A DNA stretch of 64,000 nt from Zonotrichia leucophrys gambelii (taxonomy: Eukaryota > Chordata > Aves > Passeriformes > Passerellidae), in contig NC_088194.1 in the NCBI RefSeq assembly GCF_028769735.1, forward strand, positions 3,542,319 through 3,606,318, read 5' to 3'. Positions within the stretch are counted from its first letter, which is position 1. Every line of letters starts with the position of its first letter. Below the pieces are notes generated by a model that saw only the letters and a program-made list of their open reading frames with translations, did not search any database and had not been told where the DNA came from. The position numbers and the translations under genes were made by a program. Of the stretch, positions 58,001 to 64,000 are shown piece by piece.

Positions 58001-61000
58001 CCATTTTTAGGATTTACCGTGGTTTTTTTGGGATTCTCGCAGTTTTGGGGATTCCCGGGGGTTTTTGGGGTCCCTCTCAGTTTTTGGGGTCCCTTGCAGG
58101 GTTTTGGGCTCCCCCCTGTGTTTTTGGGGTCCTTGTCCCGGTTTTTGGGGTCCCTGTCAGGGTTTTTGGGGTTCCCCAGGGATTTTGGGGTCCCCTGGAG
58201 ATTTTGGGGTCCCTCTTGGTGTTTTTGGGGTCCCTAAGGGGATTTTGGGGTCCCTGTCCCGGTTTTTGGTGTCCCTCTCAGTTTTTGGGGTCCCTCGGGG
58301 GTTTTTGGGGTCCCTGTCCCGGTTTTTGGGGTCCCCTCTCAGTTTTTGGGGTCCCTGTCAGGGTTTTTGGGGTCCCTCTCAGTTTTTGGGGTCCCCCCGG
58401 GGTTTTTGGGGTCCCCCGAGGTTTTTGGGGTCCCTGTGGGTGTTTTGGGGTCCCTGTCGGGGTTTTTGGGGTCCCCTATCAGTTTTTGGGGTCCCTAAGG
58501 GGATTTTGGGGTCCCTGTCGGTGTTTTTGGGGTCCCCTATCAGTTTTTGGGGTCCCCTCTCAGTTTTTGGGGTCCCTGTCCGGGTTTTTGGGGTCCCTGT
58601 GGGTGTTTTGGGGTCCGGACCTGGTCGTTGCCCTCGGGGGGGCTCCTGCAGACGATGTCGCTGAACGGCGGCGCCTCCGCGGGGCTCTCCTCGGGCGGGG
58701 CCGTGGGCGTGGCGGCTGCGGGGAAACGGGGCAAAAACACGGGAAAATGGGAAAAATCCAGGGAAAAAAAACAGGGAAAAAACCCAGGGAAAATGGGGAA
58801 AAAAACCCAGGGAAAATGGGGGAAAAACCCAGGGAAAATGGGGGAAAAACACGGGAAAATGGGAAAAATCCAGGGAAAAAACCCAGGGAAAATGGGAAAA
58901 ATCCAGGCAAAAAACCCAGGGAAAATGGGAAAAAACCCAGGGAAAAACCAGGGGAAAAACCCCAGGGAAAATGGGGGAAAAACCCAGGGAAAATGGGGGA
59001 AAAACACGGGAAAATGGGAAAAATCCAGGGAAAAAACCCAGGGAAAATGGGAAAAAAATCCAGGGAAAATGGGGAAAATCCAGGGAAAAAACCCAGGGAA
59101 AATGGGAAAAAAATCCCAGGGAAAATGGGGAAAATCCAGGGAAAAAACCCAGGGAAAATGGGAAAAAAAATACAGGGAAAATGGGAAAAAAAATGCAGGG
59201 AAAATGGGAAAAAAAATACAGGGAAAATGGGAAAAAAATCCAGGGAAAATGGAGAAAAAAATCCAGGGAAAATGGGGAAAAAATACAGGGAAAATGGGAA
59301 AAATCCAGGGAAAATGGGAAAAAAAATCCAGGGAAAATGGGAAAAAACCCAGGGAAAATGGGGAAAAAAATACAGGGAAAATGGGAAAAAAACCCAGGGA
59401 AAATGGGGAAAATCCCAGGGAAAATGGAAAAAAACCAGGGAAAAAACCCAGGGAAAAAACCCAGGGAAAATGGGAGAAAAACCCAGGGAAAATGGGGAAA
59501 AAATCCAGGGAAAATGGGGAAAATCCCAGGGAAAATGGAAAAAAATCCAGGGAAAATGGAAAAGATAATGGAGAATGGGGGAAGAAATCAGGGGAAATGG
59601 GAAAACAGGAAAACAGTGTAACAAGAAAATGGGAAAATGGGAAAAATGGGAAAACCAGAAAAGCAGAGAATTGGGGGATTGGGAGTTGGGGGAATTATTG
59701 GGGATTTGGGAACTGGGAATTGGGGACTTTGGAATTTGGGGAGTTGGGAATTTGTGGATTTGGGAATTGGGGATTTGGCGTTTGGGAGCTGAGGAGTTGG
59801 GGATTTGGGAATTGGAAAGTGGGAGTTGGGATTTGGGGAATCGGGAATTGGGGAATTGGGGAATCGGGAAATCAGGGATTTGGGGAATCGGGAATTTGGG
59901 GATTTGGGGAATCAGGACTTGGGGATTTGGGGAATCAGGAATTTGGGGATTTGGGGAATTAGGGATTTGGGGATTTGGGGAATCGGGAAATCAGGGATTT
60001 GGGGAATTGGGAATTTCGGGATTTGGGGAATCAGGAATTTGGGGATTTGGGGAATCAGGAATTTGGGGATTTGGGGAATCGGGAATTTGGGGAATTGGGG
60101 AATCGGGAATTGGGGATTTGGGGTTTAGGAATTTGGGGGTTTGGGGGAATTAGGGAATCGGGAATTGGGGAATTGGGGAATCAGGGATTTGCGGAATCGG
60201 GAATTTTGGGATTTGGGGAATCAGGAATTGGGGATTTGGGGTTTAGGAATTTGGGGATTTGGGGATTTGGGGAATCGGGAATTTGGGGATTTGGGGAATC
60301 GGGAATTTGGGGGTTTGGGGAATTGGGGAATCGGGAATTTCGGGATTTGGGGAATCGGGGATTTGGGGTTTAGGAATTTGGGGGTTTTTGCCCACCTGCC
60401 TCGGCCGCCTTCTCGCTGTTGACCCTCCAGCACCAGAAGGCGCCGCCGAGGCTCACGGCCACCAGGATGAGGGACAGAACCACATAGCCCGAGGTGGAGA
60501 AGGCCGAGGGACCCCCTGAGGGTGGGGACACCCCGGTGACACCCCAGGGTGACACCCTGTGTGACACCCCCAGGTATGGCACCCCTGTGTGCCGTCCCCA
60601 TCCCTGTCCCCATGTCCCCGTGTCACCTCCGCCCTGGCACAGGCTCTGCAGGTCGAACACAGTGACCTGTCCCTGTCCCCTCAGTGTCCCCTCAGTGTCC
60701 CCGTGTCCCCTCAGTGTCCCCATGTCCCCATGTCCCCATGTCCCCTCAGTGTCCCCATCTCACCTCCGCCCCGGCACAGGCTCTGCAGGTCGAACACAGT
60801 GACCTGTCCCTGTCCCCTCAGTGTCCCCTGTGTCCCCGTGTCCCCTCAGTGTCCCCTCACCTCCGCCCTGGCACAGGCTCTGCAGGTCGAACAGGGCGAT
60901 CTGTGCCCATGTCCCCTCAGTGTCCCCGTGTCCCCTCAGTGTCCCCTGTGTCCCCTGTCCCCTCAGTGCCCTCATGTCCCCTCAGTGTCCCCATCTCACC

Positions 61001-61933
61001 TCCGCCCTGGCACAGGCTCTGCAGGTCGAACAGGGTGACCTGTCCCTGTCCCCGTGTCCCCTCAGCGTCTCCTCAGTGTCCCCATGTCCCCATCTCACCT
61101 CCGCCCTGGCACAGGCTCTGCAGGCCGAACACAGTGATCTGTCCCCATGTCCCCTCAGTGTCCCCATGTCCCCTCAGTGTCCCCATGTCCCCTCGGTGTC
61201 CCCATGTCCCCTCACCTCCGCCCTGGCACAGGCTCTGCAGGCCGAACACAGTGACCTGTCCCTGTCCCCTCAGTGTCCCCTCAGTGTCCCCTCAGTGTCC
61301 CCATGTCCCCTCACCTCCGCCCTGGCAGAGGCTCTGCAGGTCGAACAGGGCGATCTGTCCCCATCCCTGTCCCCATGTCCCCTCAGTGTCCCCACGTCCC
61401 CCATGTCCCCTCAGTGTCCCCATGTCCATGTCCCCTCACCTCCACCCTGGCACAGGCTCTGCAGGCTGAACAGGGTGATCTGTCCCCATGTCCCCTCAGT
61501 GTCCCCATGTCCCCTCGGTGTCCCCGTGTCCCCTCAGTGTCTCAGTGTCCCCATCTCACCTCCGCCCTGGCAGAGGCTCTGCAGGTCGAACACAGTGACC
61601 TGTCCCTGTCCCCTCAGTGTCCCCATGTCCCCTCACCTCCGCCCTGGCAGAGGCTCTGCAGGTCGAACTCGGCCACCTTGTGGTCGGCGGGGTTGCTGAC
61701 GGTGCACGCGTAGGTGACGTTGGTGGCGGCGGGCGGCAGCGCCACCCTCAGGGTGGTGCCGTCGGGGGACAGCTGGTGGCGCCCGGGCCCCAGGCGGCCC
61801 CAGGCCAGGCTGTCGCGCCGCCAGGTGACATTGACGGCGCCGCGCCCGCTGCCCTGGCACTGCAGCGTCAGGTTGCACCACTCGAGCGTGCTGGCCAGGA
61901 GCTGGCTGCGGGTGCGGGGGCTGGGCACGGCCT
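55055..61933 (-). CDS. SLAM/CD2-family receptor, 3' part: C2 Ig domain, transmembrane and tail exons
   Basis: Four minus-strand exons join in frame: 61637-61933, 60396-60515, 58621-58715 and 57203-57544. The first encodes a CD2-family C2-type Ig domain with the hallmark cysteines (EWCNLTLQC, YACTVSNP, QSLCQ). Next come a transmembrane helix (VVLSLILVAVSLGGAFWCW) and a proline-rich tail with PKEPSAPQK repeats ending EEVT. Members are homophilic or heterophilic leukocyte receptors on the cell surface. The V-domain and signal-peptide exons are right of the window, although V-exon edge copies occur at 63.57-63.94 kb. I cannot assign the orthologue, and no complete TxYxxV/I switch motif is visible. 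A fully intergenic HEPACAM-type or other CD2-like gene remains possible. Confidence 0.75.
55074..55079 (-). terminator. Poly(A) signal AATAAA of the SLAM-like gene
   Basis: AATAAA on the minus strand, followed by a T/GT-rich stretch (tgttggtgacgtttgggctg), is a convincing cleavage signal, about 0.9 kb upstream of the ETV3 CpG island. Confidence 0.65.
55110..56450. repeat. Tandem repeat, about 180-bp unit, in the SLAM-like 3' region
   Basis: About seven units with gaattggggacaaacccgag, ggttttggggtcagaaatgg, ggaaattggtccagttgtgg, ggtcaggggatcctcccacc and gggacccccatcttgggtcc. It lies between the poly(A) signal and the stop codon, so it is 3' UTR or intron. The length is often divisible by three, which creates long open frames on both strands. 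Confidence 0.92.
56600..57195. repeat. G/T-only minisatellite (ggttttgggtggttttgggg)
   Basis: About 600 nt of almost pure G and T on the plus strand (ttttggggtgttttggggtg), ending at the donor after the SLAM-like terminal coding exon. Runs of three or four G at short spacing make G-quadruplex formation plausible on the plus strand. The transcript of the gene would be the C-rich complement. Confidence 0.92.
57203..57544 (-). CDS. SLAM-like tail exon B with coding minisatellite
   Basis: 342 nt after a good acceptor (gtcgccccacag), phase 0, 113 residues then TAG at 57205-57203. It is built of repeats such as KAEAPKEPSAPQKPQ of 12, 14 or 15 residues. All unit lengths are multiples of three, unlike the intron repeats, which argues for selection on an open frame. 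PxxP words suggest possible SH3 ligands. Six bases after the stop lies a consensus donor (GGCCAG|gtgagc), so the 3' UTR is probably spliced, or the stop is a mutated residue. Confidence 0.7.
   Translation of the reverse strand, partial: GPSPPEAPQEPSEPQKPQKAEAPKEPSAPQKPQKAEAPKEPSAPQKAEPEAPKEPSAPQKPQKAEAPKEPSAPQKPEAPKEPSAPQKAEPEAPKSPPGGTEQKGPEDTAEEVT
57575..58610. repeat. Intronic minisatellite (tttttggggtccctgtc type)
   Basis: Units of 17-33 bp with tttttggggtccctctcagt are regular from 58040 on. The first part (57575-58040) is related but looser (gggaactctccccgttttt). Confidence 0.9.
58621..58715 (-). CDS. SLAM-like cytoplasmic tail exon A
   Basis: 95 nt after gtttccccgcag. It encodes AATPTAPPEESPAEAPPFSD then IVCRSPPEGNDQ. 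The donor after CAG is gtccgg, which is weak, so the 3' boundary is less certain. Flanked on both sides by minisatellites. No tyrosine motif in this exon. Confidence 0.7.
58730..59690. repeat. Intronic minisatellite (cagggaaaatgggaaaaa)
   Basis: About 45 units of 17-22 bp, cccagggaaaatggggaaaa and variants, between tail exon A and the next repeat. Confidence 0.93.
59690..60385. repeat. Intronic minisatellite (ggaatttggggatttgggga)
   Basis: Units of about 9-25 bp, atttggggaatcgggaattt, run to the donor of the transmembrane exon. Confidence 0.92.
60396..60515 (-). CDS. SLAM-like transmembrane exon
   Basis: 120 nt between ccccaccctcag and gtgggc. It encodes GGPSAFSTSGY, then the hydrophobic helix VVLSLILVAVSLGGAFWCW, then a basic stop-transfer (RVNSEKAAEA). 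Phase 1 in and out. Confidence 0.88.
60623..61600 (-). repeat. Nine tandem copies of the 3' edge of the SLAM-like C2 exon with donor
   Basis: On the minus strand each unit holds TTCGACCTGCAGAGCCTGTG then CCAGGGCGGAGgtgag, i.e. the last codons (FDLQSLCQGG) and donor, followed by a cactgaggggacatggggac intronic repeat. Edges lie at about 60630, 60761, 60864, 61000, 61098, 61213, 61317, 61440 and 61558, and the authentic one is at 61637. Spacing is about 100-140 bp. Confidence 0.93.
61637..61933 (-). CDS. SLAM-like C2 Ig-domain exon
   Basis: 297 nt after gttttgcag. It encodes AVPSPRTRSQLLASTLEWCN onwards. Paired cysteines WCNLTLQC and YACTVSNP...SLC give the two-disulphide C2 fold typical of CD2/SLAM proteins, with N-glycosylation sites NLT, NVT and NVT. 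The donor GGCGGAG|gtgagg leaves phase 1. Both edges of this exon have been amplified into the flanking introns. Confidence 0.85.
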
Positions 61934-62029
61934 CTGCAAAACGGGGGGCACGGGGTGGCACCGAAACCGCCGAAAATGTCCCCAAAAATCACCAAAAATC
62001 CCACCAAAAATCCCCCCCAAAATCTGTCC

Positions 62030-63390
62030 CTGTCCCCAGGAGCTGGCTGCGGGTGCGGGGGCTGGGCACGGCCTCTGCAAAACGGGGGCACGGGGTGGCA
62101 CCGAAACCGCCGAAAATGTCCCCAAAAATATCCCCAAATCCCCCCAAAAAAACTCCAAAAATCCCCCCAAAAAAATCCCAAAAATTCCCCCCCAAAATCT
62201 GTCCCTGTCCCCAGGAGCTGGCTGCGGGTGCGGGGGCTGGGCACGGCCTCTGCAAAACGGGGGGCACGGGGTGGTGACAAAAACACCCCAAAAATCCTCC
62301 CCAAAAATCCCAAAAAAACCCCCAAAAAATCCCCCCAAAAAACTCCAAAAATCCCCCAAAAAATCCCCCCAAAATCTGTCCCTGTCCCCAGGAGCTGGCT
62401 GCAGGTGCAGGGGCTGGGCACGGCCTCTGCAAAACGGGGGGCACGGGGTGGCACCGAAACCGCCAAAAATGTCCCCAAAAATCCCCAAAAATCCCCCGAA
62501 AAAACCCCCAAAAAATCCCAAAAAATCCCCCCCAAAATCTGTCCCTGTCCCCAGCCCTGGCCAGGAGCTGGCTGCGGGTGCGGGGGCTGGGCACGGCCTC
62601 TGCAACGGGGGGCACGGGGTGGCACCGAAACCGCCAAAAATGTCCCCAAAAATCCCCTCAAATATCCCCAAAAAAAACTCCAAAAATCCCCCCAAAAAAT
62701 CCCCCCCAAAAAATCCCCCCAAAAATCTGTCCCCAGGAGCTGGCTGCGGGTGCGGGGGCTGGGCACGGCCTCTGCAACGGGGGCACGGGGTGGTGACAAA
62801 AACACCCCAAAAATCACCAAAAATCCCAAAAAACCCCCCAAAAAATCCCCCCAAAAAACTCCAAAAAATCCCCCCAAAAATCCCAAAAAATCCCCCCCAA
62901 AATCTGTCCCTGTCCCCAGCCCTGGCCAGGAGCTGGCTGCGGGTGCGGGGGCTGGGCACGGCCTCTGCAACGGGGGGCACGGGGTGGCACCGAAACCACC
63001 GAAAATATCCCCAAAAATCCCCCCAAAAATCCCATAAAAATAGGCAAAAATCCCACCAAAAATCCCCCCAAAAATACCCTAAAAATCCCCCCAAAAAACT
63101 CCAAAAAATCCCAAAAAATCCCCCAAAAAAACCTCCAAAAATCCCCCCAAAAATCCCAAAAAATCCCCCCAAAATCTGTCCCTGTCCCCAGGAGCTGGCT
63201 GCGGGTGCGGGGGCTGGGCACGGCCTCTGCAACGGGGGCACGGCAATGGTGACAAAAACACCGAAAATATCCCCAAAAATCCCCTCAAATCCCCCAAAAA
63301 ACCCCCCAAAAAAACCCCCCAAAAAATGCCCCCAAAAATCCCCCCCAAAAATCCCTCAAAACCTCCCCAAGGCACGGCCTCTGCAACGGG
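62030..63390 (-). repeat. Eight tandem copies of the 5' edge of the SLAM-like C2 exon with acceptor
   Basis: On the minus strand each unit reads ttgcag, then AGGCCGTGCCCAGCCCCCGC and ACCCGCAGCCAGCTCCTGG, followed by A-poor, G/T-rich intronic sequence. Edges are near 62082, 62259, 62435, 62605, 62777, 62971, 63232 and 63385 (the last truncated). The authentic acceptor is at 61933. Spacers are made of ccccaaaaatcccc-type repeats (plus strand). Confidence 0.93.
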
Positions 63391-63564
63391 GGCACGGGAG
63401 TGGTAACAAAACCACCAAAAATATCCCCAAAAATCCCCTCAAATCCCTCAAAAACCTCCCCAAAAATCCCCCCAAAAAATCCCACCTTAACTAATGAATG
63501 ATTAAATGAACGATTAAATTAGTAATTAAATGAGTGAATTAAATTAATTAACCACGTCCCCTCA

Positions 63565-63940
63565 CCGCAGACGGACAGGTTGAAGGCCTGACCATCCATC
63601 AGTGTCAGCTAGAACCCCATTTCTGCTCCGTGCCTCAGTTTCCCCACCAAAAACCCACCTTAACCCAATGACCCAATTCAATTAATAACTAAATGGATGA
63701 ATTAAATTAATTAACCGCTCCCCCTCACTGCAGACAGACAGGTTGAAGGCCTGATCATCCATCAGTGTCACCTAGAGCCCCATTAGTGTTCCGTGCCTCA
63801 GTTTCCCCACCAAAAACCCAAGTTAACCCAATGAACAATGAACCAATTAATCAATTAATTAATTAACCATCTCCCCTCACCATAGACAGACAGGTTGAAG
63901 GTCTGATCCCCATCAGTGTCACCTAAAACCCCATTTCTGC
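63565..63940 (-). repeat. Three tandem copies of a presumed V-domain exon 3' edge with donor
   Basis: On the minus strand the units read GGCCTTCAACCTGTCCGTCT then GCGgtgagg (copies near 63567, 63724 and 63873). In frame this is QAFNLSVC plus one base. That fits the end of a SLAM-type V domain and its phase fits the C2 exon (C-E-A-V-P). The full exon should lie to the right of the window. Copies to the left are downstream, as in the other three cases. Sequence between copies is a tccgtgcctcagtttcccca-containing spacer of about 150 bp. Confidence 0.7.
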
Positions 63941-64000
63941 TCCGTGCCTCAGTTTCCCCACCCAAACCCCAAGTTAACCCAATGAACAATGAACCAATTA

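Overview
The window is vertebrate nuclear DNA, most likely from a bird. It is GC-rich, crowded with minisatellites, has compact introns, and carries orthologues of genes from human 1q21-1q23 (TUFT1, ARHGEF11, ETV3, a SLAM/CD2-family receptor). From general knowledge these map to a small avian microchromosome (chicken chromosome 25). I found no prokaryotic, plasmid or viral gene. Almost all long open frames here are artefacts of tandem repeats.

Layout: (1) 1-2.1 kb, last three coding exons and 3' UTR of TUFT1, plus strand. (2) 2.1-18.6 kb, no recognisable protein gene: subtelomere-like sequence; a 3.8-kb CpG-rich satellite with a unit of about 28 bp (5585-9415); then a modular macrosatellite. 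Its modules consist of a CT tract, a foldback hairpin, a TAATCAG-type array, a GC-rich block, a 37-bp array carrying YY1-like, ETS-like and E-box motifs, and a TTAGGG-containing tail. Copies end near 9.8, 12.2 and 18.5 kb. (3) An N gap at 18648-18746. (4) 18.75-34.8 kb, the first eight coding exons of ARHGEF11 on the minus strand (N-terminus, PDZ domain, start of the linker). The rest of the gene is not present beyond the gap. (5) 36.9-51 kb, complete ETV3 coding sequence on the minus strand (four coding exons, 501 aa predicted), with a CpG-island promoter near 53.1-54.1 kb. (6) 55.05 kb to the right edge, the 3' part of a SLAM/CD2-family receptor on the minus strand: C2 Ig exon, transmembrane exon, two tail exons and a poly(A) signal. 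Its V-domain and signal-peptide exons lie beyond the window.

The most striking pattern is that the edge of an exon, with its splice site, has been amplified in tandem into the adjoining intron. It occurs at ARHGEF11 exon 8 (2 extra copies), the ETV3 ETS exon (about 20 extra copies carrying the DNA-recognition helix and donor), both edges of the SLAM-like C2 exon (9 donor-side and 8 acceptor-side copies), and apparently the SLAM-like V exon (3 copies in view). Some ETV3 copies also have an upstream acceptor-like site that would make them frame-preserving cassette exons of 90 or 111 nt. The second main lead is the YY1/ETS/E-box array fused to telomere-like sequence, which resembles in architecture the CpG-rich subtelomeric promoters of telomeric RNA.

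The genes do not form an operon or pathway. They share synteny and orientation: ARHGEF11, ETV3 and the SLAM-like gene are all transcribed right to left. All functional statements come from family knowledge. Splicing calls rest on reading splice sites and phases by eye.
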